34,912 nucleotides of DNA from CAYRSA01 sp964494845 (GTDB lineage: Bacteria; Patescibacteriota; Saccharimonadia; Saccharimonadales; JAGQNJ01): NCBI GenBank assembly GCA_964494845.1, contig CAZBSC010000005.1:1-34912 (forward strand), in the 5' to 3' direction. A program made the position numbers and the translations under genes. Below are positions 23,682 through 31,381 of the stretch, piece by piece. Numbering within the stretch: position 1 is the first letter of the stretch; each line of letters starts with the position of its first letter. Under the pieces are notes generated by a model. The model made no database searches. It was not told where the DNA came from and saw only the letters and a program-made list of their open reading frames with translations.

Positions 23682-24776
23682 TTAGCTTTTTAAGGGCATT
23701 ATTATATGAATATAGGTAGAATCATTGGGGTCGCTAAGAAGCAACGGCTGGAGTTTTTCGTTAAAACTGATTGTAATGTCCTGCCCATCAAATGCTTGAA
23801 GGCCGTCCAGTAAAAAGCGTGCGTTTAGGGTTATTTCTCCATCATTAGACACTTTAGCTTTTGCGCTTGCTTTGTTTTCGCCAACCTGTGAGGCCACAGA
23901 TCGAATCTCTAGCGAACCTTCTTTGCTGGTGCTCAGGATTATACTTCCGGCGCTTTCCCTAGCAAATAGGCTAGACACCTTGGCAATATTAATAACCTCA
24001 TTACGGTTAAGCGTAGCTGTAGTTTTAAATTCAGTAGGAATTAACTGGCCATAATCTGGATATTTGCCATCTATTAGCCTGGCGATTAATTCTGTATCAC
24101 CAACAACAAACCTAGCTTGTTGATTATCATGGCTTACTACAACTTCTTTGGCACCTGGGTCGTCGCCAAGTATTCTTTGCAGATCATTTATGGCGCTAAC
24201 CGGCAATAAGAGTTGTACGTTGTTTTTTAATGCTGCCAGTTTTTTTTCGGCCAGCCTGTAGCTATCTGTTGCAGCTATTACGAGTTGTTTTTTATCACTA
24301 GAGAAGTAAACGCCTGTTAGTACGGGCCTAGCTTCGTCAGAAGAAGCGGCAAAAGCAACCTGGTGCAACCCTTTTTTAAGGTCTACTGCTGGTAGTGTCC
24401 AGGACTCGCCATCTTTTATTGTGGGCATCACCGGGAATTCTTCGGCTGACATGCCGTTAATCGTAGAATTATGGTTATCGGTTGTAACGTGTAATTTGTT
24501 ATCTTCTTGTTTTAAAGATATTGTTCCGCTCGGTAGATTTGCAACAAAATCTTGGAATAATCTAGCAGGAACAGTAAGTGAGCCTTGACTAATAATTTTT
24601 GCACCAATGTATTTATTGATTGCAATGTCTAAATTTGTAGCTGATATTTTCAACCTGTTGTCTTCTATCTGCATTAAGACATTACTGAGTATAGGTAGGG
24701 TACTTCTACCCGAAGCAACGCGAGCGATAGTTGATAAAGCTTTGTTTAGGTTTTCCTGTGTGACTGATATTTCCAT
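23682..24776 (-). CDS. dnaN: DNA polymerase III beta subunit (sliding clamp)
   Basis: 364 residues forming three clamp repeats; two copies make the ring that holds the polymerase on DNA. MEISVTQENLNKALSTIARVASGRSTLPILSNVLM is the standard first repeat; AEEFPVMP, FAASSDEARPVLTGV (second repeat) and DGKYPDYGQLIP (the loop of the third) are all present, and the C-terminus HIIMPLKS corresponds to the usual MPMR-type end, with Leu-Lys in place of Met-Arg. AAAAGGAA precedes the ATG. Second gene of the leftward origin set. Confidence 0.97.
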   Translation of the reverse strand: MEISVTQENLNKALSTIARVASGRSTLPILSNVLMQIEDNRLKISATNLDIAINKYIGAKIISQGSLTVPARLFQDFVANLPSGTISLKQEDNKLHVTTDNHNSTINGMSAEEFPVMPTIKDGESWTLPAVDLKKGLHQVAFAASSDEARPVLTGVYFSSDKKQLVIAATDSYRLAEKKLAALKNNVQLLLPVSAINDLQRILGDDPGAKEVVVSHDNQQARFVVGDTELIARLIDGKYPDYGQLIPTEFKTTATLNRNEVINIAKVSSLFARESAGSIILSTSKEGSLEIRSVASQVGENKASAKAKVSNDGEITLNARFLLDGLQAFDGQDITISFNEKLQPLLLSDPNDSTYIHIIMPLKS

Positions 24777-25019
24777 AATAATAGTTATTCCTTTTAACTT
24801 AGATTAGTTTTAGTTATTAGTACTGTGGAAGGTGTGTAAAACATAAAATTAACAGTTTGGATTATTGAAAAAACCCTGCGCATAAACACATGTATAAGCC
24901 ATTGGTTTGTTGGTGTATAACAAAAAGCAATAAAATTTTTACCCACTATTAATGACGCATTAACCAGCCCTTTACTCATTGTTTTTGTGGTGTTTGTACT
25001 AGTCTTGTCCACAAGTAAA
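24777..25019. other. dnaA-dnaN spacer with degenerate DnaA-box-like sites
   Basis: 243 AT-rich bp without a credible gene. One-mismatch DnaA boxes: TTGTCCACA (25006-25014, plus) and GGTGTATAA (24912-24920, the complement of TTATACACC). A 77-codon ORF here overlaps the dnaA end and looks spurious. Both this spacer and the one upstream of dnaA could contribute to origin function, as in bipartite origins. Confidence 0.4.
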
Positions 25020-26375
25020 CTATGCATATAAACGCTCCTTTATATCACTAATCGCAGACTTTATTGAAGTATCAATTGTTGATTCCTTTTCAATTTTCTC
25101 AACCGAATGGATTGCTGTAGTGTGGTCTTTACGGCCTAATTCTTTTGCAATTTTAGGGAAACTGAGGTGCAACTCGCTACGAAGTAAATACATAGCCACC
25201 TGCCTAGGAACTACAATATCCTTGTCTCTTTTAGGGCCTGTTATCTCCTCGACAGAAACCTGAAAATGTCTTGCCGTACGTTCTACAACTTGCTTTGGCG
25301 AAACATGCTTTGGCCTAGCCCTATGAGCACCAAGAACACTTTTTGCTAAGGCTAAATCAGGACTAATACCGCGCATTTCACTGAAGGCCACTAGTTGGTT
25401 GAGTGCGCCCTCTAGCTCACGAATATTAGTCCTTATATTATTTGCCAAAAACTCTACGACTGGCGCAGAAAGAGTCACGCCTTGATCGGCAGCTTTTGTC
25501 TGTACGATTGCACAGCGGGTTTCAAAATCAGGTATTTGCATGTCTATGCTCATTCCCCAGGCGAAACGAGACCTAAGTCTATCTTCCAGTGTCGGTATGT
25601 CTTTTGGCGGCTTGTCGCTACTCATTATTATTTGCTTGTTAGCTTGGTGCAGCGCATTAAAAGTGTGGAAGAACTCTTCCTGGGTTTTTTCCTTGCCTGC
25701 AATGAATTGGATGTCGTCAATAATTAATACGTCTGCAGACCGGTAGTGACCGGCAAAATCTGTATTTTTCTTGTATCTAATTGCGTCCAGAAACTCCTGA
25801 ACAAATTGTTCTGTCGATATATAAACTACTCGCGCAGAAGGATTGCGAATTGCTATTTCGTTACCAACAGCCTGCATTAAATGAGTTTTTCCAATGCCAA
25901 CACCACCGTAAACAAACAAAGGATTGTATTTTTTTCCGGGGTTTGCAGCTATGGCTTGGCAAGCGGCATAGGCCAAGTCGTTTCCGGAGCCAACTATAAA
26001 TGAGTCAAATGTATATTTTTCGTTTAGTCCCTGGCGATAACTATGGGCGAGGCTGTTTTGGGTCCGAGCTGTTTTTTTAGGCGAAGATGACATCATGACT
26101 GCCTCGTCGTCTACTTTTTTGTGTACCTGAGAAGAGGTGTGTATTTTGTATTCAATAACCTTTGGGTTTACACCGTTTTTTTGGAGTACTTCACTAACTA
26201 GTGAATTAAACTTACGCTCTAGCTGCTGTTTTATGAATACGTTCGGCACACCGATAACCAGGGTTGTATTGTCATAACGCAGAAGAGAGGTGTTCTTGAA
26301 CCACGTCACGTAGCTGGCGCGAGACACTGATACCTCGATTTCCCCTAAAACGGCTTGCCACAAGTGGTCTTGCAC
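25020..26375 (-). CDS. dnaA: Chromosomal replication initiator DnaA
   Basis: 451 residues. It binds DnaA boxes and opens the origin. Domain I: VQDHLWQAVLGEIEVSVSRASYVTWFKNT. Domain III: NPLFVYGGVGIGKTHLMQ (Walker A) and VLIIDDIQF (Walker B), then the arginine-finger region LEDRLRSRFAWGM. Domain IV: ARHFQVSVEEITGPKRDKDIVVPRQVAMYL and the signature GRKDHTTAIH. The start is GTG at 26375, because GAGGGAG lies eight bases upstream and domain I begins there; an in-frame ATG at 26459 would add 28 unrelated residues. It is transcribed away from rpmH, with the origin spacer between. Confidence 0.97.
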   Translation of the reverse strand: MQDHLWQAVLGEIEVSVSRASYVTWFKNTSLLRYDNTTLVIGVPNVFIKQQLERKFNSLVSEVLQKNGVNPKVIEYKIHTSSQVHKKVDDEAVMMSSSPKKTARTQNSLAHSYRQGLNEKYTFDSFIVGSGNDLAYAACQAIAANPGKKYNPLFVYGGVGIGKTHLMQAVGNEIAIRNPSARVVYISTEQFVQEFLDAIRYKKNTDFAGHYRSADVLIIDDIQFIAGKEKTQEEFFHTFNALHQANKQIIMSSDKPPKDIPTLEDRLRSRFAWGMSIDMQIPDFETRCAIVQTKAADQGVTLSAPVVEFLANNIRTNIRELEGALNQLVAFSEMRGISPDLALAKSVLGAHRARPKHVSPKQVVERTARHFQVSVEEITGPKRDKDIVVPRQVAMYLLRSELHLSFPKIAKELGRKDHTTAIHSVEKIEKESTIDTSIKSAISDIKERLYA

Positions 26376-26507
26376 TTTTTTTCTCCCTCGTTCGCAATAT
26401 TTTTTATCGATTCGTACTAGAACTATAACAAGTCGGCTGGGGTTTTTCCACAAGTGCATACAAAACTACACCAATGTAATTACAAAAAATCGCGTACAGA
26501 TTAAAAC

Positions 26508-26516
26508 TTATACACA
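26508..26516 (+). promoter_or_regulatory. DnaA box
   Basis: TTATACACA, an exact match to TTATNCACA. Confidence 0.75.
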
Positions 26517-26539
26517 AAAAGAGCTAACAGATTAAGATT

Positions 26540-26548
26540 TGTGGATAA
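26540..26548 (-). promoter_or_regulatory. DnaA box (consensus)
   Basis: TGTGGATAA on the plus strand, i.e. the consensus TTATCCACA on the minus strand, 23 bp from the preceding box and in the opposite orientation. Confidence 0.8.
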
Positions 26549-26571
26549 TACTTTCCAAAAAGTGGACAAGT

Positions 26572-26580
26572 TGCTATAAT
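26572..26580 (+). promoter_or_regulatory. Extended -10 promoter, probably for rpmH-rnpA
   Basis: TG-C-TATAAT. It would give a leader of about 113 nt before rpmH. No -35 match is evident. Confidence 0.5.
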
Positions 26581-26700
26581 TAGGGGGTAAACATTGTTAA
26601 ATTAACGCTAGACTCACTAGTTAATTCAATAAATAACAACAAGACAAAGCCCTTGTTTTTTTATTAAGTTTTATCTGTGATAAAGTAGAGAGTACTTCTT

Positions 26701-26838
26701 ATGCCAAAGAGAACATTCCAACCAAAGAAACGATATCGATCCCGAGTTCACGGTTTTTTTGCACGTATGTCCACAAAAGGTGGCCAAGCTGTTATAAAAA
26801 GACGACGACTAAAAAACCGCGCTCGAGTAACCCACTAG
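26701..26838 (+). CDS. rpmH: 50S ribosomal protein L34
   Basis: A 45-residue, very basic protein (MPKRTFQPKKRYRSRVHGFF, then ARMSTKGGQAVIKRRRLKNR) matching L34 from end to end: KRTFQPK, HGFxARM, GxxVIxxRRxKxR. It binds 23S rRNA in the large subunit. The usual length is 44-46. The ATG at 26701 has no strong ribosome site (AGAGAG is ten bases upstream). It is followed 45 bp later by rnpA, the conserved pairing at bacterial origins. Confidence 0.97.
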   Translation: MPKRTFQPKKRYRSRVHGFFARMSTKGGQAVIKRRRLKNRARVTH

Positions 26839-26883
26839 AACTAATAGCCTCAACCCCCAACTAAAGGTATTCAAAAAAGCTAT

Positions 26884-27231
26884 ATGATAACCAGAGCCCA
26901 CCGTTTTCACGGCTATGGCAGCCTAAACCACACCTATTCGCACGGACGTACGGTTAGGGGACAATCTTTGGCGCTTAAATATTGTAAAAATCCAAAACGA
27001 ATAGATTACCGGCTGGCTGTGGTAGTTAGCAAAAAAGTTCACAAATCTGCCGTTACCCGTAACCGAATACGCAGACGTATTTACGAAATTATTAGAAAAA
27101 AAACAGACCTAAAAAGTCCCTACGACATGATTATCTCTGTTTATGACGAAGGCGCTGCTACTTGCTCTAACGACAACCTAGAATCTCAGGTAATGGCGTT
27201 AATTGATAAAGCCGGGGTCAGCCAACCCTAG
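26884..27231 (+). CDS. rnpA: Ribonuclease P protein component
   Basis: 115 residues, basic. The protein subunit assists RNase P RNA in cutting tRNA 5' leaders. The family motif is intact in KSAVTRNRIRRRIYEIIRKK (RNR motif), preceded by YRLAVVVSKKVHKSAV, and the N-terminal RAHRFHGYGSLNHTYSHGRTVRGQSLAL corresponds to the substrate-binding cleft region. AAAGG at about 26866 is a distant ribosome site. It sits between rpmH and yidC as in most bacteria. Confidence 0.95.
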   Translation: MITRAHRFHGYGSLNHTYSHGRTVRGQSLALKYCKNPKRIDYRLAVVVSKKVHKSAVTRNRIRRRIYEIIRKKTDLKSPYDMIISVYDEGAATCSNDNLESQVMALIDKAGVSQP

Positions 27232-27330
27232 CACCGTCGTGCTATTATATGATAGATGCCAGCCTTAATTAATTAACAGGCTATGCGGCAATGGTGCTCG
27301 CAGATAGGTTAGGCAAAAGGGGAGAATCAA

Positions 27331-28023
27331 ATGTTTAATACGCTTATTGTGCAGCCAGTTTTCAATCTTTTGGTGCTTATTTACGCCCTACTACCTGGGC
27401 ATAATTTTGGCCTGACTATAATTATTTTCACCATTATCGTGCGCCTGTTGATGTGGCCGTTAGTGAAAAAGCAGCTTCACCATGCCAAGGCTATGCGCGA
27501 ACTTCAGCCAGAGCTAAAGCGTATAAAAAAAGAAACCAAAGGCGATCGCCAAAAAGAGCAGCTAATGATAATGGCTCTATACAAAGAGAAAGAGATAAAC
27601 CCATTCTCTTCTATCGGTTTGCTGCTGGTGCAATTGCCAATACTCATCGCATTATATAGTTGCATCAGGAAGATAATTGTCGACCCCCAGACTTTGATCG
27701 ATTTTTCCTACCCATTTATTCAACACTTGCCTAGCATTCAAAGCTTGTCACAAAATATTGGCCAATTTGATTCTAGTTTTTTGCATCTAGTTGATTTGAC
27801 CAAGCCAGCACTCAGCCAATCGGGGATTTATTGGCCAGCGATGTTGCTTGTGCTGGGTAGCGCAGTAGCCCAGTACTATCAGAGNNNNNNNNNNNNNNNN
27901 NNNNNNNNNNNNNNNNNNNNNNNNNNNNNNNNNNNNNNNNNNNNNNNNNNNNNNNNNNNNNNNNNNNNNNNNNNNNNNNNNNNNAAGAAGAAGTCTAAGA
28001 AGGCTAAAAAAGGAAGGAAGTAG
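27331..28023 (+). CDS. yidC: Membrane protein insertase YidC/Oxa1 (interrupted by a scaffold gap)
   Basis: Inserts and folds membrane proteins with or without SecYEG. The visible part (27331-27884) has the Oxa1-type start: FNLLVLIYALLPGHNFGLTIIIFTIIVRLLMWPLVKKQ, where the Arg of IIVR is the conserved cavity residue; then the coiled-coil hairpin (HAKAMRELQPELKRIKKE...LYKEKEINPFSSIGLLLVQLPILIALYSCI) and another helix near the gap (YWPAMLLVLGSAVAQYY). After the gap only a basic tail (KKKSKKAKKGRK) and a stop are seen. The last helices are missing in the 100-N placeholder, whose true length is unknown. GGGGAG precedes the ATG. Cotranscribed with jag. Confidence 0.92.
   Translation: MFNTLIVQPVFNLLVLIYALLPGHNFGLTIIIFTIIVRLLMWPLVKKQLHHAKAMRELQPELKRIKKETKGDRQKEQLMIMALYKEKEINPFSSIGLLLVQLPILIALYSCIRKIIVDPQTLIDFSYPFIQHLPSIQSLSQNIGQFDSSFLHLVDLTKPALSQSGIYWPAMLLVLGSAVAQYYQXXXXXXXXXXXXXXXXXXXXXXXXXXXXXXXXXXKKKSKKAKKGRK
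27885..27984. other. Scaffold gap in yidC (100 N)
   Basis: Exactly 100 N with unrelated flanks (no overlap as at 21223). The C-terminal helices of YidC are unseen here; the gap length is a placeholder. Confidence 0.95.
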
Positions 28024-28027
28024 CGCC

Positions 28028-28528
28028 ATGAACGATTCACGAGAAGAAGCAATCCAATATGCCAAAAAATTTCTCGAGGATATTCTTTCTTTTTTTGGGC
28101 TGAACACGGATATCTACGCCACAGCGAACGAGGACGACATAATTGAACTACACGTGCCATCCACGCACCTAAACGGCTTTTTGATAGGCCAGCGCGGAGA
28201 GACTATACGAGCCCTGCAGTTTATGGCTAGCAATGCGCTACGAAATAATAATTTCCAGTACTCCAGAGTTCATGTGGATGTTGCAGATTACAAAAAACAG
28301 CGTGCTGAACGTGTTGCTGAACAAGTTGAAGAATGGGTGGCATCAGTTAAATCCAGCGGCGAACCTATGACGCTCCGGCCAATGAACTCAGCGGATCGTC
28401 GAGTAGTTCACAGGGTGGCTACGGACGCAGGCTTGACTACAGAATCTGTCGGTGAAGGCAGAGACCGCCATGTAGTTATAAACGCAAACGACGGTAAAGC
28501 TGAAGCTGATGCCAACGAAGAAGAATAG
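28028..28528 (+). CDS. jag: Jag/KhpB RNA-binding protein without the Jag_N domain
   Basis: 166 residues. A KH domain (about 38-85, FLIGQRGETIRALQFMASNAL with the GxxG loop GQRG) is followed by an R3H domain (about 120-152, RRVVHRVATDAGLTTESVGEGRDRHVVI, with the Arg-x3-His pair). KhpB binds many RNAs and affects cell division and wall growth in Firmicutes. The Jag_N domain of longer homologues is missing; many CPR proteins are similarly short. AGGAAGGA precedes the ATG, and only 4 bp separate it from yidC. The acidic tail KAEADANEEE is unassigned. Confidence 0.92.
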   Translation: MNDSREEAIQYAKKFLEDILSFFGLNTDIYATANEDDIIELHVPSTHLNGFLIGQRGETIRALQFMASNALRNNNFQYSRVHVDVADYKKQRAERVAEQVEEWVASVKSSGEPMTLRPMNSADRRVVHRVATDAGLTTESVGEGRDRHVVINANDGKAEADANEEE

Positions 28529-28529
28529 C

Positions 28530-29375
28530 CTAATCTCCTAGAGCTTGTTTAAAAACTTCCAAAGTCTGAGATGCCATTCTCGACCAAGAATACTGTTTTA
28601 CTACATGCGACCCTTTGGCGATTAGATTGTTCCTAATTTTTGTATTAGCTAGAACAGTATCAATTTTTTCTGCCATTTCTTCGGTGTTAGTTGGGTCAAA
28701 GTACAAAGCGCCGTCTTTGTTAACCTCTGGCAAACAGGTTGCATTGCTAGATACTATCGGGGCGCCGTGATGCATAGCTTCGAGTGGCGGCAAGCCAAAA
28801 CCTTCGCTAAGACTCGGGAAAACATATGCAGTTACATTTTCATACAACCATCGAAGTTGTCCTTCTGACGCGAAGCCGGTAAATATAACATTTTTATACC
28901 CCAAGGCCTCGACCTTTTTCTGTAGGTTGTGATATAAAATATCTTTTTTCCCAACAAAAACCAGACGGAGCTCAGGATGTTTTTGTCGTAATATTCCGAA
29001 CGCTTCCACAAGAGCATCTAGGTTTTTGTGTGGTTGAGGCCTGCCAACATACATAATAAATTGTTTATTTATCAGCTCTTCTACGGGTTCGGGTTTGTCG
29101 GAAATTTTATCAGCCGATTCATAGGTTACGGTAATCTTGCGCGAATTGACGTGTGCAAAACGAGCAAAATCATCTTTTACGAATTCAGTAGGGGTAATTA
29201 TATGTGCGGATTTTTTCCCAACAATTTTGTTAACCAATATGTAAGCCCAGCGCTTAAATGTGAAAACAAACCAGTTTTTGCTAGGGTTGCGAAACCGAAC
29301 GGTGGTTAAATCTTGTATCGTAGTGACAACCTTGCCGCGGTAGAGTATCGGCTGCTGAACGGCGGGGAAAAACAC
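28530..29375 (-). CDS. Glycosyltransferase family 4 protein (N-terminus lost in gap)
   Basis: 282 visible residues of a GT-B retaining glycosyltransferase. VVTTIQDLTTVRF and HIITPTEFVKDDF end the acceptor half; FIMYVGRPQPHKNLDALVEAF begins the donor half, and SLSEGFGLPPLEAMHHGAPIVSS carries the EX7E motif. It uses an NDP-sugar to build surface glycans in the cytosol. Comparable proteins have about 80-100 residues before this point, so the true start lies in or beyond the 100-N gap. One base separates its stop from that of jag, so transcription of the two converges. Confidence 0.92.
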   Translation of the reverse strand: MFFPAVQQPILYRGKVVTTIQDLTTVRFRNPSKNWFVFTFKRWAYILVNKIVGKKSAHIITPTEFVKDDFARFAHVNSRKITVTYESADKISDKPEPVEELINKQFIMYVGRPQPHKNLDALVEAFGILRQKHPELRLVFVGKKDILYHNLQKKVEALGYKNVIFTGFASEGQLRWLYENVTAYVFPSLSEGFGLPPLEAMHHGAPIVSSNATCLPEVNKDGALYFDPTNTEEMAEKIDTVLANTKIRNNLIAKGSHVVKQYSWSRMASQTLEVFKQALGD

Positions 29376-29475
29376 NNNNNNNNNNNNNNNNNNNNNNNNN
29401 NNNNNNNNNNNNNNNNNNNNNNNNNNNNNNNNNNNNNNNNNNNNNNNNNNNNNNNNNNNNNNNNNNNNNNNNNNN
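29376..29475. other. Scaffold gap between two glycosyltransferase genes (100 N)
   Basis: A placeholder of 100 N with non-overlapping flanks. It must hide at least the first part of the GT4 gene and the end of the GT2 gene, so the real distance is greater than 100 bp; other genes could be missing. Confidence 0.95.
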
Positions 29476-30324
29476 TACTGCTGCAAAGTATGCTTTTAGG
29501 TGAGTCCAATATTGACCGTGGATAACAGCCCCTGCAGCGAGTCTTAGACTATGCAGTATTGCGATAGGAAAATACTTCCAAAAAAGAAAACCGGGCATAT
29601 TTTTAAGGAACAATAAATGAAAGTTTTTTGTTGTGTGAAAACGCGTAAAAGCTCCTAGTTTTGAGCTAGTTGCACCGCCTTTGTGGTAGGAAACAGCAGT
29701 TGGTTCATAAAACACCTTCCAACCTGCTAGTTGAGCGCGAAAGCTAATATCTACGTCTTCTAGGTACGCAAAAAACTTTTCGTCAAATAGGCCAATTTGT
29801 TCCAGCATCTTGATTCTATACAGGCTAGCCCCACCAGTCGCAGCGAAAACCTGCTCGCCAACATTGTATTGACCAGTGTCTACTTCGTCCCTTCCGCGCG
29901 GGTGTGGCATGCCGTTCCTCCGCATTATCTCGCCAGTACTATCAATGGTTTTTCTGTCAGATTGCATAAACTTGCCGGTTACTATGCCAGTTTTTTTACT
30001 GGACTCCATTGCTGCTAACAGATTTTTCAGCCAATCTTTTTCAGCAACTGCATCATTATTAAAAAGAGCAATGTATTCAAAACCATTTTTAACAGCGTAT
30101 TTTATGCCTCGGTTAACGCCACCGGCAAAACCGGCATTATTGCTGAACTCTAAAAGAGTGACGCCAGGAAACTTATTTTTGATTATACTAGTAGAATTGT
30201 CGTGCGATCCATTATCAACGACAACTATCTCTGCCTTTAGCGATTGTTTCTCCAGAGACTCTAAACACTCTGCTATAAAATCTTCGCCGTTCCAGTTAGG
30301 TACAACTATAGCGACATTGGGCAT
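29476..30324 (-). CDS. Glycosyltransferase family 2 protein, rhamnosyltransferase-like (C-terminus lost in gap)
   Basis: 283 visible residues of a GT-A inverting glycosyltransferase. MPNVAIVVPNWNGEDFIAECLESL and IVVVDNGSHDNSTSI form the nucleotide half; YIALFNNDAVAEKDWL holds the DxD-like NND; ATGGASLYRI and FDEKFFAYLEDVDISFRAQLAGW contain the ED catalytic-base region. Enzymes of this subgroup often add rhamnose or similar sugars to polysaccharides. A membrane-associated C-terminus begins (FWKYFPIAILHSLRLAAGAV) before the gap. Its ATG overlaps the epimerase stop by one base (TAATG). Confidence 0.92.
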
Positions 30325-31286
30325 TATTTTTTCCTCGATTCAAACCACTCCACTGTCAGTTTCAGCCCGTCATTAAACTTTACTATTGGTTCATAGCCAA
30401 TTAGTTTTTTTGCTTTTGATATGTCAGCGTGAGTGTGTTTTACGTCACCGATTCTATCTGGCCTTTTTTCTAATACTAATTTCTTGCCGGTATATTTTTC
30501 TATTAAATGGTACAAGTCATTAACAACTATTCTCTCGCCGTGGGCTATATTCATTGCTTCTCCAGATAACTTATTCTCTGACTCCATAGCTAGCATATTG
30601 GCGAGTATGATGTTGTCTACGTAACAAAAGTCGCGCGACTGATCGCCGGCACCTTCTATAAAAGGTTTTTTCTTATCAGGGAAATACAACCCCTCCAGCC
30701 AGGCCGAAATAACCGTAGAGTAGGGGGAGTCTCCGTATTGACCAGGTCCGTAAACGTTAAAATACCTCAAGCAAACAGTGTCCAGCCCATACAGACTAGA
30801 GAAAACTTTGCAAAATGGTTCCCCCGCGTATTTCTGTACTGCATATGGGGATTTTGGATCTGGTTGGTTTTCCGACTCTTTTGTTGGCAAAACTTTTGCT
30901 CCGCCGTAAATAGATGAAGATGATGAATAGATAAATCGTTTCACGTTATGGTTTTTGGCCGCCTCTAGCAAAGAAACCGTTCCTATTATGTTTACTTCGC
31001 TAGTCAGCTTTGGGTTCTCTACAGAAAAGGAGACTCGCGGGAGCGCAGCAAAATGGAAAACGTATTCTGGTTTGTGTTTAGAGAATATTTTTTCCAACAG
31101 TTTAGAATCAAGGATTGATCCTTCATAGAATTCAATAGACGAATCAACCTCGCTCTTTCTGCCAGTAGAAAAATCATCAATCCCAACTATTACAGTGCTA
31201 GGGTATTTTTGTTTGAACTGTTTTACAAAATTACTTCCAATAAAGCCCGCACAGCCAGTAACCAGAACAGATTTAGGTATTTTCAT
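30324..31286 (-). CDS. NAD-dependent sugar-nucleotide epimerase/dehydratase
   Basis: 320 residues of the extended SDR family that converts NDP-sugars, most like UDP-glucose 4-epimerases (GalE/WbpP type). TGCAGFIGSNFV is the NAD loop; YSSSSSIYGG carries the catalytic Ser; SPYAVQKYAGE has YxxxK; LRYFNVYGPGQ and the hexose-binding RSIGDVKHTHADISKAKKLIGYEP-like end (here RIGDVKHTHADIS) are typical. It probably makes the donor for the adjacent glycosyltransferases. Substrate cannot be decided from sequence. A TATTAT at 31301-31306 on the minus strand, 14 bp before the ATG, is a possible -10. Confidence 0.92.
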   Translation of the reverse strand: MKIPKSVLVTGCAGFIGSNFVKQFKQKYPSTVIVGIDDFSTGRKSEVDSSIEFYEGSILDSKLLEKIFSKHKPEYVFHFAALPRVSFSVENPKLTSEVNIIGTVSLLEAAKNHNVKRFIYSSSSSIYGGAKVLPTKESENQPDPKSPYAVQKYAGEPFCKVFSSLYGLDTVCLRYFNVYGPGQYGDSPYSTVISAWLEGLYFPDKKKPFIEGAGDQSRDFCYVDNIILANMLAMESENKLSGEAMNIAHGERIVVNDLYHLIEKYTGKKLVLEKRPDRIGDVKHTHADISKAKKLIGYEPIVKFNDGLKLTVEWFESRKK

Positions 31287-31338
31287 GATAATTTAGTCCT
31301 ATAATATGTAAATTGTTTTTTTGTACGTATATCGCTCA

Positions 31339-31367
31339 ATGACCAAGACATAAATATATTCTATACT
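31339..31367 (+). promoter_or_regulatory. Candidate promoter of the 31382 gene
   Basis: ATGACC (31339-31344), 17 bp, TATACT (31362-31367). The leader would be about seven bases with no ribosome site. Confidence 0.45.
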
Positions 31368-31381
31368 GTATCTAAGATATT

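Larger units (their letters stand above)
26376..26700. other. Candidate oriC (rpmH-dnaA spacer)
   Basis: 325 bp without a gene, rich in A and T. Two exact DnaA boxes face each other: TTATACACA at 26508-26516 (plus) and TTATCCACA at 26540-26548 (minus). TTTTCCACA at 26444-26452 (one mismatch) and TTGTCCACT at 26561-26569 (minus, two mismatches) may be weaker sites. An AT-rich stretch with the palindrome GTTAAATTAAC (26596-26606) follows and could be the unwinding region. The position between rpmH and dnaA is the usual one. Helicase-loading motifs were not resolved. Confidence 0.7.

Noticed and set aside
24794..25027. 77-codon ORF on the minus strand between dnaA and dnaN
   Set aside because: It starts inside the dnaA end, has no ribosome site and no recognisable pattern, and covers likely DnaA-binding DNA.
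26596..26606. GTTAAATTAAC palindrome as a regulator site related to the ArsR operator
   Set aside because: It shares only GTTAA with the operator and lies in AT-rich origin DNA where such palindromes are expected by chance.
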